From Massilia sp. (GTDB lineage: Bacteria > Pseudomonadota > Gammaproteobacteria > Burkholderiales > Burkholderiaceae_D): DNA of 14,364 nt. Made by a program: the position numbers and the translations under genes. Numbering within the stretch: the stretch's first letter is position 1; each line of letters begins with the position of its first letter. This document shows, piece by piece, positions 5,437 to 12,642 of this stretch. Location: NCBI GenBank assembly GCA_028291845.1, contig JAQGNM010000146.1, positions 1 to 14,364 of the forward strand. The letters run 5' to 3'. The notes under the pieces are model-generated. The model saw only the letters and a list, made by a program, of their open reading frames with translations. It had not been told where the DNA came from and searched no databases.

Positions 5437-6591
5437 TTATTTCAATTCGTCGCCCAACAGGCGCAAAATCTTGGCGCCGGTCGGACCGGTTTCGGCCTTG
5501 CCGTCGTTGGTCATGACGGTCACGCTGCTGGTGCTGGCGTTTGGTGCGGATTTGACCGAAATACGATAACGCTGCGCTTCTTTTTCCTTGTCGCCGGCGG
5601 CGCCGAAGGTAAACAGCTTTTTCAGGAAGCCGGTGGTGCCGACCAGGTCCGGATCGACGTAGCGGACGAAATACACGCCATTGACGCGATCGCGGTCTTC
5701 CACGGTGAAGCCGACGCGGTCGAGCGCCAGGCCGACACGGCGCCAGGCGCGATCGAAGCCCTCGTCCACTTCGACCGTGGTGCCGACGATCTTGGCATGC
5801 TGCGGCTGCGTTGGAGCGGCCTGGACTTCGGCGGTGGTGGTCTTGACGTCCGGCACACCGGTCAGGCGTGCCATCAGCTTGGCCAGAAATTGCGCTTCCA
5901 GGCCCGGATCGTTGGGACGCACGGTCCACTGGGTGATTTCCTTGGAGGGGCCGGTGAGGACCTCTTCGGCGCCGCGGTGGCTGATGTAGATCTCGGTGCT
6001 GCCGTCCGGCGCGCGCTCGAGGCGGGTGCGGTACTTGTCGCGCTCGCCGGTCGAATAGGCCGAATCGAACACCCGGCCGAGGGTGCGGCGGAGCACGTCC
6101 TGCGGAATCTTCGAGCGGTTTTCCGCCCAGTTGGTTTCCATCGTGCCGGTGGTGGCGGACTCTTCTTCGATGGTGAAGCCCGAATCGGCCCAGAATTGCT
6201 TCAACTGGGGCCACAACTGCTCTGGCGTTTGCTTGACCACCAGCCAGCGCTGGTTGCCGTTGCGCTCGACCTTGACGGCGGCGGTGCTGGTCAAGCCGAC
6301 CTGGTCGCCCGGTACGGCGGCGGCCACGGCGCCGCTCTGGGTTGCCGCCTTCTGATAAGTCGAGGCGGTGGCGACGCCACGGCCGTCAGGGATGGCGTAG
6401 CGGTTGTCCTTCTGCAGCTGGGTCAGATCGGGCGGGATGTCGAGCGGCGGGGCTTTCTTCGAGGCGCGATAGTCGAGCTTGTCCGACTCGAACACCGAAC
6501 CGACGAAGGTGCAGCCCGTCAGGCTGACGAGCAGAGCGGAGAGGAGCAGGCCTTGCTTGGCGGCTGGGGTGATCATGGTGCGTTTTGTCAT
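5437..6591 (-). CDS. bamC: Outer membrane protein assembly factor BamC (NlpB/DapX)
   Basis: BamC is a lipoprotein of the BAM complex, which inserts beta-barrel proteins into the outer membrane. The protein has 384 residues with a lipoprotein signal ending LTGC (Cys27). It is followed by an extended Pro/charged segment containing LDIPPDLTQL (50-59), typical of the BamC stretch that binds BamD. Two helix-grip domains follow (about 110-220 and 265-384), with RWLVVKQTPEQLWPQLKQFW near 114-133. It lies 91 bases downstream of dapA, the same order as the E. coli dapA-bamC pair. The start is uncertain: the ATG at 6591 and a second in-frame ATG at 6576 both leave a good signal peptide, and neither has a clear Shine-Dalgarno sequence. 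A terminator follows the gene. Confidence 0.92.
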   Translation of the reverse strand: MTKRTMITPAAKQGLLLSALLVSLTGCTFVGSVFESDKLDYRASKKAPPLDIPPDLTQLQKDNRYAIPDGRGVATASTYQKAATQSGAVAAAVPGDQVGLTSTAAVKVERNGNQRWLVVKQTPEQLWPQLKQFWADSGFTIEEESATTGTMETNWAENRSKIPQDVLRRTLGRVFDSAYSTGERDKYRTRLERAPDGSTEIYISHRGAEEVLTGPSKEITQWTVRPNDPGLEAQFLAKLMARLTGVPDVKTTTAEVQAAPTQPQHAKIVGTTVEVDEGFDRAWRRVGLALDRVGFTVEDRDRVNGVYFVRYVDPDLVGTTGFLKKLFTFGAAGDKEKEAQRYRISVKSAPNASTSSVTVMTNDGKAETGPTGAKILRLLGDELK

Positions 6592-6682
6592 GTTGTAGCG
6601 ATGTAAAGGCTGCGAAGTAAGCGCTGACGCGCGATGCGGTCAGCCAGATAAGGAACAGAAGCGGCGAACGGCGGCAAGCCGC

Positions 6683-7567
6683 TCAAGCCGCAGGCAGCAC
6701 ACCGGCGTCGCGCAGGGCGCCGCTCACGGTGGCGTGGAATTGTTCGGCCAGCGGCGCCAGCGGCAGGCGCAAGCCGGCCGGCATCATCCCCATATGCGCC
6801 AGCGCCCACTTGACCGGCACCGGATTGGGCTCGACAAACAGCTTGCTGTGCAGCGGCATCAGCTGGTTGTTGATGGCGACCGCGCGCGGGATGTCGCCCG
6901 CCATGGCAGCCACGCACAAGTCGTGCATGCCGCGCGGGGCCACGTTGGCGGTCACCGAAATATTGCCGGCGCCACCGAGCAGCATCAGGGCGATCGCCGT
7001 CGGATCGTCGCCCGAGTACACCGCAAACGAACTCGGCGCCAGTTTCAGCAACTCGGCGCAGCGTGCCATATTGCCGGTGGCATCCTTCAAACCGACGATA
7101 TTCGGAATCTCGGCCAGGCGCAGCACGGTGTCGTTGCTGATGTCGGCAACCGTGCGGCCGGGCACGTTGTACAGGATGATCGGCAGGTCGACCGCTTCGG
7201 CGATGGCCTTGAAGTGGCGGTACATGCCTTCCTGGGACGGCCGGTTGTAGTACGGCACCACCACCAGGGCGGCGTCGGCGCCGGCTTCCTTGGCGAAACG
7301 GGTCAGCGCGATCGACTCTTCCGTCGAGTTGCCGCCGGTGCCGGCAATGATCGGCAGGCGGCCGGCCGCGTGCTCGACGGCGAGCTTGATCAGCGCGCAA
7401 TGTTCGTCGACATTGACGGTGGCCGACTCGCCCGTGGTGCCGACGATGACGATGCCGTCAGTGCCTTCGGCACAGTGCCAGTCGATGAGTTTACGCAGTC
7501 CAGGCAGGTCGAGACTGCCATCTTCGTGCATTGGAGTAACGATTGCGACTATGCTGCCTTTGATCAT
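6683..7567 (-). CDS. dapA: 4-hydroxy-tetrahydrodipicolinate synthase
   Basis: DapA condenses pyruvate with aspartate semialdehyde in the first committed step of lysine and meso-diaminopimelate synthesis, and so feeds peptidoglycan. The 294-residue protein is a TIM barrel. Active-site residues fall at the same numbers as in E. coli: T44-T45 in GTTGES, Y107 in VPYYNRP, Y133 and R138 in YNVPGRT, and the Schiff-base lysine K161 in GLKDATG. The start ATG at 7567 gives the standard MIKGSIVAIVTPM N-terminus. The ribosome binding site is weak. A TACAAT -10 candidate lies on the minus strand at 7600-7605. A 108-bp gap to the upstream methyltransferase gene allows its own promoter. The gene lies directly upstream of bamC. 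Confidence 0.97.
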   Translation of the reverse strand: MIKGSIVAIVTPMHEDGSLDLPGLRKLIDWHCAEGTDGIVIVGTTGESATVNVDEHCALIKLAVEHAAGRLPIIAGTGGNSTEESIALTRFAKEAGADAALVVVPYYNRPSQEGMYRHFKAIAEAVDLPIILYNVPGRTVADISNDTVLRLAEIPNIVGLKDATGNMARCAELLKLAPSSFAVYSGDDPTAIALMLLGGAGNISVTANVAPRGMHDLCVAAMAGDIPRAVAINNQLMPLHSKLFVEPNPVPVKWALAHMGMMPAGLRLPLAPLAEQFHATVSGALRDAGVLPAA

Positions 7568-7599
7568 GTTGGTGACGTTTAGTGGCCGATTAAACCTTG

Positions 7600-7605
7600 A
7601 TTGTA
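7600..7605 (-). promoter_or_regulatory. Candidate -10 box of a dapA promoter
   Basis: TACAAT on the minus strand, 32 bases upstream of the dapA ATG; no clear -35 is seen. The 108-bp gap also contains an inverted repeat, CTCGGCC (7633-7639) and GGCCGAG (7657-7663), separated by 17 bases, without a T-run. Confidence 0.35.
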
Positions 7606-7675
7606 GCGGATAGCCCGCTCCAGTGGTTCATTCTCGGCCAGAAAGCATACTGAAACGGCCGAGCTTTACGTTTGC

Positions 7676-8215
7676 TTACGAGAAAGCGGGGCCTACCGCG
7701 CAGATGCGCTGGAGCGCCGCCGGTTTCGGCGCCTGGACGTGGATGTCCTCGAAAGCAAGCACGCGCAGGCCGGCGCCCTGCGCCATGGCCTGCAACTCGC
7801 CCGCTTGCAGCAGAAATGCCGGATTGGAAGGCTTGCCATAGGCTTCGTTACCGGCCGCAAAAGTTTCGTAGATCAGCATGCCATCCGCGGCCAGGCTGGC
7901 CAGCAGGGCCGGCATCAAGGGCCGATGCAGATAATTGGTGACGACGATGACGGCGAACTGGCCGGGCGCCAAAATCTTGGCCAGCTGCGCAGCGGCGATG
8001 TCGTCATCGCCTTCGAGATCGGCGTGCAGGGTGACGATGCCGTCGCCGGCCGCATGGATCAGCGCGCTGGCGTCGCGGTCGACCGCCAGCACCGGATGGC
8101 CCAGCGCAGCGAAATAGTGGGCGTGGCGGCCCATGCCGCAGGCCAGGTCGAGTACCTTGCCCGCGGGCGCCTGCGGGGCCCAGCGTTCAACCCATGGAGA
8201 AACAATGCTGCTCAT
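7676..8215 (-). CDS. Class I SAM-dependent methyltransferase
   Basis: A small methyltransferase of 179 residues. The SAM-binding motif I is clear (VLDLACGMGRHA, residues 21-32), and the acidic residue after strand beta2 is in LAVDRD (about 43-48). IVVTNYLHRPL (90-100) corresponds to motif IV, and LIYETFAAGNEAYGKP follows. This pattern resembles the TehB/UbiE-like small methyltransferases found in many proteobacteria; the substrate is unknown. The start is taken at the ATG at 8215, 22 bases after the trpS stop; a GTG at 8227 would add four residues. It is probably in the same transcript as trpS. Confidence 0.85.
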   Translation of the reverse strand: MSSIVSPWVERWAPQAPAGKVLDLACGMGRHAHYFAALGHPVLAVDRDASALIHAAGDGIVTLHADLEGDDDIAAAQLAKILAPGQFAVIVVTNYLHRPLMPALLASLAADGMLIYETFAAGNEAYGKPSNPAFLLQAGELQAMAQGAGLRVLAFEDIHVQAPKPAALQRICAVGPAFS

Positions 8216-8237
8216 ATCGGTGCGCACTTAAAAATAA

Positions 8238-9440
8238 TTATAAATAGCCGAGGCCGACCGCCTCGCGCACGTCGCGCATGGTTTCCTGCGCCAGTTTGCG
8301 TGCCCGGTCGCAGCCGTCGGCGACGATGGCCCGTACCAGGGTCGGATCGTCGAGATAGGGTTGCGCGCGCTCGTGCATCGGTTGCTGCTCGGCGACAATG
8401 GCGTCGATCACCGGCTGCTTGCACTCGATGCAGCCGATCCCGGCGGAGGTACAGCCTTGTACCGCCCACTCGCGCGTGGCGGCGTCCGAGTACACCTCGT
8501 GCAGCTGAAACACCGGGCAGCGCGCCGGATCGCCGGGGTCGCTGCGGCGCACGCGCGCCGGGTCGGTCGGCATGGTGCGCACTTTTTTGGTGACGCTGTC
8601 CTTGTCTTCACGCAGGCCGATGGCGTTGCCGTAGCTCTTGGACATCTTGCGCCCGTCCAGCCCGGGCAGGCGCGAGGCGCTGCTCAGTTTCGCCTGCGGC
8701 TCGACCAGGATCAGCTTGCGGCTGCCTTCGAGATAGCCGAACAGGCGCTCGCGGTCGATGTTGGTCAGGCTTTGGGCATCGTCGAGCATGGCGCGCGCCT
8801 GTTCGAGCGCATCGGCGTTGCCGTCCTGCTGGTAGGCCTGGCGCCACTCCATGTACAGCTTGGCGCGTTTGCCGCCCAGCCGCTTGACGGCGGCGGCGGC
8901 TTTTTCTTCGAAGCCGATTTCCTTGCCGTACAAATGGTTGAAGCGCCGCGCCAGCTCGCGCATCATTTCGATGTGCGGCAACTGGTCCTCGCCCACCGGC
9001 ACCTCGCTGGCCCGGTAGATCAGCACGTCCGCCGCCTGCAGCAGGGGGTAGCCGAGAAAGCCGTAGGTCGACAGATCGCGCCCTGCCAGGTTGTCGATCT
9101 GGTCCTTGTAGGTCGGCACCCGTTCGAGCCAGCCCAGCGGCGTCGCCATCGACAGCAACAGGTGCAGCTCGGCATGTTCCGGCACCCGCGACTGGATGAA
9201 CAGCGTGGCCTGCGAGGGATCGACGCCGGCGGCCAGCCAGTCGACCAGCATGTCCCAGGTGGCGCGCTCGATGATCGAAGGATCGTCGTAGTGGGTGGTC
9301 AGCGCATGCCAGTCGGCGACAAAAAACAGGCACGGCTGCTGCGCCTGCATCCTGACCCAGTTTTGCAGAGCGCCATGGTAGTGGCCCAGGTGCATGGGGC
9401 CGGTCGGACGCATGCCGGAGACGACGCGGTCGGGGTACAT
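8238..9440 (-). CDS. trpS: Tryptophan--tRNA ligase, long form with a four-cysteine motif
   Basis: TrpRS charges tRNA-Trp with tryptophan. Class I signatures are present: the HIGH-type PMHLGHYHG (15-23) and KMSKS (265-269). The protein has 400 residues, against about 330 for E. coli TrpRS. Much of the extra length is an insertion at about residues 172-250, between RRFNHLYG and the KMSKS loop, rich in Ala, Lys and Arg; such long forms occur in betaproteobacteria. The C-terminal domain has C308, C330, C337 and C340 (C-x21-C-x6-C-x2-C). This nearly equals the C-x22-C-x6-C-x2-C motif that binds a [4Fe-4S] cluster in Thermotoga maritima TrpRS, as I recall it. The start ATG lies 3 bases after the stop of the M50 protease gene, so the genes form an operon. 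Confidence 0.95.
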   Translation of the reverse strand: MYPDRVVSGMRPTGPMHLGHYHGALQNWVRMQAQQPCLFFVADWHALTTHYDDPSIIERATWDMLVDWLAAGVDPSQATLFIQSRVPEHAELHLLLSMATPLGWLERVPTYKDQIDNLAGRDLSTYGFLGYPLLQAADVLIYRASEVPVGEDQLPHIEMMRELARRFNHLYGKEIGFEEKAAAAVKRLGGKRAKLYMEWRQAYQQDGNADALEQARAMLDDAQSLTNIDRERLFGYLEGSRKLILVEPQAKLSSASRLPGLDGRKMSKSYGNAIGLREDKDSVTKKVRTMPTDPARVRRSDPGDPARCPVFQLHEVYSDAATREWAVQGCTSAGIGCIECKQPVIDAIVAEQQPMHERAQPYLDDPTLVRAIVADGCDRARKLAQETMRDVREAVGLGYL

Positions 9441-9443
9441 GGC

Positions 9444-10112
9444 TTATCCCAGCAATAGTCTCAGGGGCAGCACTGTCCAGCCCAGCAAGATTTGCGTCAA
9501 GGCCATCACCGGCACGAACCAGTAATTGAGCACCTGCAACACCAACAAGCCAAGCACGATAAACATGCCGTAGGGCTCGATCTTGGCGTAGCTGGCCGCC
9601 ATCTTATTCGGCAGCAAGGCGAATACCACGCGGCTGCCGTCGAGCGGTGGAATCGGCAGCAAGTTAAAGACGAACATCACGCAGTTGGCCAGCACCCCAG
9701 CCTGCGCCACCTTGTAGGGATACGACTCGGTCACCTGCAACTTGACGATCAGCAGAAAAAATACCGTCCAGCCCACCGCCATGATGAAATTGGCCAGCGG
9801 ACCGGCCAGCGCCACGAAGGCCATCTGTTTTTTCGGATTGCGCAGGCGGCTGTAGTCGACCGGCACCGGCTTGGCGTAGCCCAGCAACATCGGATAACCG
9901 AGCGATTTACTGGTGATATACATTATCGTCGGCAACAGCAAAGTGCCGAAGGGGTCGATGTGGCGCAGCGGGTTGAGGCTCATGCGCCCCTGCGAATAGG
10001 CGGTATTGTCGCCAAAATACTTGGCTGCGTAGGCGTGGGCCGCTTCGTGCAAGGTGATCGCGAAGATGACCGGCAAGGCATACACGGCGATCGCCTGGAT
10101 GATTTCGTTCAT
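9444..10112 (-). CDS. Site-2 protease family membrane metalloprotease (peptidase M50)
   Basis: An integral membrane zinc protease of 222 residues. The zinc motif HEAAH is at residues 22-26 in the first membrane segment. The second ligand region is NLLPIPPLDG (150-159), with D158 as the likely third ligand. AGPLANF (103-109) and GYAKPVPV (78-85) are family marks. Four to five hydrophobic segments are visible, and there is no PDZ domain, so it belongs to the short Rip2/YwhC-like group rather than RseP. The substrate is unknown. It lies 56 bases after yciO and 3 bases before trpS. The gap to yciO holds an 18-bp GC palindrome at 10143-10160. Confidence 0.93.
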   Translation of the reverse strand: MNEIIQAIAVYALPVIFAITLHEAAHAYAAKYFGDNTAYSQGRMSLNPLRHIDPFGTLLLPTIMYITSKSLGYPMLLGYAKPVPVDYSRLRNPKKQMAFVALAGPLANFIMAVGWTVFFLLIVKLQVTESYPYKVAQAGVLANCVMFVFNLLPIPPLDGSRVVFALLPNKMAASYAKIEPYGMFIVLGLLVLQVLNYWFVPVMALTQILLGWTVLPLRLLLG

Positions 10113-10142
10113 GGATCGATTCTATCAGAGGGCTGCGGTGGT

Positions 10143-10160
10143 CCGGCGCCGCGGCGCCGG
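10143..10160. repeat. 18-bp perfect GC palindrome between yciO and the M50 protease gene
   Basis: CCGGCGCCGCGGCGCCGG equals its own reverse complement. It begins eight bases after the yciO stop in the direction of transcription and has no T-run. As RNA it would be a very stable hairpin and could limit read-through or protect upstream mRNA. Confidence 0.6.
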
Positions 10161-10168
10161 CAAGAAGG

Positions 10169-10789
10169 TCAAAGGCCGAACACGCCGGCGTCGCCGCGGC
10201 CCTGGCGAATCAGCACCGGCTCGGCGCCGGTCAGGTCGATCACCGTGGTCGGTTCCATCGCGCACGGCCCGCCATCGATGATCAGGTCGACCAGCTTGGC
10301 CAGCCGCTCGCGGATTTCCTCGGCGTCATTGAGCAATTCGCCGTCCGGCATGATCAAGGTCGTGCCGATCAGCGGCTGAGCGAGCTCTTCCAACAAGGCG
10401 CTGGCCACGCCGTGCTCCGGCACCCGCAGGCCGATGGTTTTACGGGACGGGTGAGACAGCCGCCGCGGCACCTCGCGGGTGGCTTCGAGGATCACCGTAA
10501 ACGGCCCCGGGGTGGCGGACTTGAGCAAGCGGAATTGCTTGTTGTCGACGCGCGCATACAGGGCGATCTCGGACAAATCGCGGCACAGCAAGGTCAGATG
10601 CTGCTTTTCGTCGATGCCGCGGATGCGCCGCATTTTTTCCACTGCCGCCTTGTCGTCGAGGTGGCACACCAAGGCGTAGCAGGAATCGGTCGGCACGGCG
10701 ACGATGCCGCCGCCGTGGATGATCTGCGCCGCCTGCTTGATCAGCCGTGCTTGCGGATTGTCCGGGTGGATGGTGAAAAACTGGCTCAT
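10169..10789 (-). CDS. yciO: YciO family protein (Sua5/YrdC-like)
   Basis: A 206-residue protein that matches E. coli YciO in length and in sequence throughout: MSQFF-IHPDNPQ at the start, PTDS-YAL (33-40), LTLLCRDLSE (65-74), the PGPFTVIL strand and EVPRR (93-110), RKTIGLRVP (115-123), and PTTVIDLTG near the C-terminus. YciO shares the fold of Sua5/TsaC, which makes the threonylcarbamoyl-AMP precursor of the t6A tRNA modification, but YciO's own role is less certain. The ATG follows the htpX TAA with no gap (TAAATG), so it is co-transcribed with htpX. In E. coli yciO is next to rnm; here htpX separates them. Confidence 0.93.
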   Translation of the reverse strand: MSQFFTIHPDNPQARLIKQAAQIIHGGGIVAVPTDSCYALVCHLDDKAAVEKMRRIRGIDEKQHLTLLCRDLSEIALYARVDNKQFRLLKSATPGPFTVILEATREVPRRLSHPSRKTIGLRVPEHGVASALLEELAQPLIGTTLIMPDGELLNDAEEIRERLAKLVDLIIDGGPCAMEPTTVIDLTGAEPVLIRQGRGDAGVFGL

Positions 10790-11671
10790 TTAACCCCGCA
10801 GTCCCTGCAGCGCGGCGATGCGCTGCTCCATCGGCGGGTGGGTGGCGAACAGCGCGCTCCAGCCGGTATTGTCGCTGGCAATGCCCAGCGCGTTCATGCT
10901 CTGCGGCAGCGCGCCAGGATGCTGGCCGGCAAGGCGCGCCAGCGCATTCTGCATCGGCAGCGGTGAACCGAGCAGCGTGGCCGAACCGGCATCGGCGCGG
11001 AACTCGCGCTGGCGCGAGAACCAGGCAACGATGATCGAGGCCACCAGGCCGAACACGATCTCGCAGACGAACACGGTGACCATGTAGCCGATGCCGGGGC
11101 CGCGGTCGCTGTTGCCCCGCAACAGTACCTTGTCGACAAAGAAGCCGACCACGCGCGCCATGAAAATGACGAAAGTATTGACCACGCCCTGGATCAGGGT
11201 GAGCGTGACCATGTCGCCATTGGCCACGTGGGCGATCTCGTGGCCCAGCACCGCTTCGACTTCCTCGCGGTTCATGCTCTGCAACAGGCCGGTGGAGACC
11301 GCCACCAGCGCGGAATTTTTAAAGGCGCCGGTGGCGAAGGCATTCGGGTCGCCCTCATAGACCGCCACTTCCGGCATGGCGATGCCGGCGCGCTCGGCCA
11401 GTTGGCGCACGGTGTTGACCAGCCACAATTCCGTCGAATTCGACGGATTGTCGATGACGCGGGCGCCGGTCGACCACTTGGCCATCGGTTTGCTGATCAA
11501 CAGCGAAAAAATCGACCCGGTGAACCCGACCACCAGCGAAAACACCAGCAAGGCGTTGACGTTGATGCCTTGCGCGCTGACCGCCCGCCCCACGCCCAGC
11601 ACATTGAGGACGATGGACAGCACCAGCATCACGGCAAGGTTGGTGGCGAGGAACAGCACAATACGTTTCAT
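10790..11671 (-). CDS. htpX: Membrane heat-shock protease HtpX
   Basis: HtpX is an inner-membrane zinc metalloprotease (family M48) that degrades misfolded membrane proteins together with FtsH. The protein has 293 residues, the same as in E. coli. It has two N-terminal membrane segments (about 4-26 and 36-58), the zinc motif HEIAH (144-148) followed by VANGDMV, another membrane region (about 157-215), and the third ligand E223 in REFRADAGSA. THPPMEQRI near the C-terminus is conserved. The ATG at 11671 is chosen because it gives the family N-terminus MKRIVLFLATNLAVM and has GGAG 6 bases upstream; an in-frame GTG at 11722 would add 17 unrelated residues. A sigma32-like promoter lies upstream (11740-11767). 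Confidence 0.97.
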   Translation of the reverse strand: MKRIVLFLATNLAVMLVLSIVLNVLGVGRAVSAQGINVNALLVFSLVVGFTGSIFSLLISKPMAKWSTGARVIDNPSNSTELWLVNTVRQLAERAGIAMPEVAVYEGDPNAFATGAFKNSALVAVSTGLLQSMNREEVEAVLGHEIAHVANGDMVTLTLIQGVVNTFVIFMARVVGFFVDKVLLRGNSDRGPGIGYMVTVFVCEIVFGLVASIIVAWFSRQREFRADAGSATLLGSPLPMQNALARLAGQHPGALPQSMNALGIASDNTGWSALFATHPPMEQRIAALQGLRG

Positions 11672-11739
11672 CTGAAACTCCGAGGGTTGACAAAAGGACG
11701 CGCCGCGCACGCGCGGATTCACTCATCTTTACAGTTTGA

Positions 11740-11767
11740 AGATGCGGCCGCCCCGGCCAATTTCAAG
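11740..11767 (-). promoter_or_regulatory. Sigma32 (heat-shock) promoter of htpX
   Basis: On the minus strand a perfect CTTGAAA -35 box (11761-11767) is followed after 13 bases by CCGCATCT (11740-11747). The known sigma32 consensus is CTTGAAA, 11-16 bases, CCCCATnT, so one position differs. It lies between the rnm stop and htpX. The predicted leader is about 60 bases and includes a GC hairpin (CCGCG...CGCGG). Confidence 0.8.
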
Positions 11768-11771
11768 AAAA

Positions 11772-12605
11772 TTAAAACCAGTCGTGCCAGACCGGTGTTA
11801 ACCCTACAGGTAACTGCGGCAACAGCGCAAAATCGGCGCGCGATTCGCCCGGCGCATGGAAATCGGTGCCGCGCGAGGCCAGAAAGCCGTAGCGGCGCGC
11901 CAGTTCGGCGTACACCGGGTACTGATCCGGCGTGTGGCTGCCCGTCACCACCTCGATGGCGGCGCCGCCCAGCTGCTTGAATTCGTCGAACAGCACCCCT
12001 TCGGCGGTGGGCGTGAATTTGTAACGGCCCGGATGGGCGATCACGGGGATGCCGCCGGCCGCCTTGATCCAGCCGACCGCTTCTTCCAGCGAGGCCCAGC
12101 GGTGCGGCACATAGCCCGGCTTGCCTTCGCTGAGAAATTTGCGGAACACCTCGGAGATCGTGCTGGCAACGCCGCATTCGATCAGGTAGCGGGCGAAATG
12201 GGTGCGCGACATCAGGTCGGGATTGCCGACATATTTGAGGGCGCCTTCGTAAGCGCCGGGGAAGCCCGCCTTGGCCAGCTGATCGGAAATCTCGCGTCCG
12301 CGCGCATCGCGGCCGCTGCGGGTGGCTTGCAAGCCGCCCAGCAAGGCCGGATTGTGTTCATCGATGCGCAAGCCGACGATGTGGACGGTGGCGTTGGCCC
12401 AGGTGATGGAGATTTCCACGCCCGGCACGAATTGCAGGCCCACCTCGGCGGCGGCGGCGCGGCCGGCGGCAATCCCGCCCACCTCGTCGTGGTCGGTCAG
12501 TCCCCAGACGTCGACGCCGGCCTTGCGGGCATACTTCGCCACGGCGGCTGGCGACAATACGCCGTCGGAAACGTTGGTATGGCTGTGCAAGTCGACATTG
12601 AGCAT
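11772..12605 (-). CDS. rnm: PHP-domain 5'-3' exoribonuclease / 3',5'-nucleotide phosphatase (RNase AM, formerly YciV/TrpH)
   Basis: A PHP-domain metal-dependent phosphoesterase of 277 residues. E. coli RNase AM trims 5' ends of RNA, including rRNA, and hydrolyses 3',5'-bisphosphate nucleotides. Metal-binding residues are visible: H7 and H9 (DLHSHTNVSDG), D14, D38-H39-D40 (GLTDHDEVGG), E64 (PGVEIS), H75, H191 (IAHPGRY), H224 (GSHTPDQ) and the terminal GTDFH (D248, H250). The ATG at 12605 is preferred over an in-frame GTG at 12623 because it gives a start close to the first PHP motif, as in the family. There is no Shine-Dalgarno sequence, and a TACAAT box lies only 6 bases upstream. The gene follows the hydrolase by 37 bases. 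Confidence 0.92.
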   Translation of the reverse strand: MLNVDLHSHTNVSDGVLSPAAVAKYARKAGVDVWGLTDHDEVGGIAAGRAAAAEVGLQFVPGVEISITWANATVHIVGLRIDEHNPALLGGLQATRSGRDARGREISDQLAKAGFPGAYEGALKYVGNPDLMSRTHFARYLIECGVASTISEVFRKFLSEGKPGYVPHRWASLEEAVGWIKAAGGIPVIAHPGRYKFTPTAEGVLFDEFKQLGGAAIEVVTGSHTPDQYPVYAELARRYGFLASRGTDFHAPGESRADFALLPQLPVGLTPVWHDWF

Positions 12606-12611
12606 GAGCGT

Positions 12612-12617
12612 ATTGTA
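12612..12617 (-). promoter_or_regulatory. Possible -10 box of a leaderless rnm promoter
   Basis: TACAAT on the minus strand ends 6 bases before the rnm ATG, so transcription would start at the start codon itself. It repeats the layout seen at roxA. No -35 hexamer is recognisable. Confidence 0.35.
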
Positions 12618-12642
12618 CGCCACCCGATGCGGCAGCGCGTCA

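Noticed and set aside
7633..7663. Inverted repeat CTCGGCC/GGCCGAG as terminator after the methyltransferase gene
   Set aside because: The 17-base loop and lack of a T-run on either strand do not support termination.
8361..9458. Long plus-strand open frame (365 codons) opposite trpS
   Set aside because: Mirror of a strongly conserved gene, with the same antisense amino-acid bias and no recognisable domain.
11672..11722. N-terminal extension of HtpX from a GTG at 11722
   Set aside because: The added 17 residues do not resemble the family, and the ATG at 11671 has its own ribosome binding site and gives the exact E. coli length.
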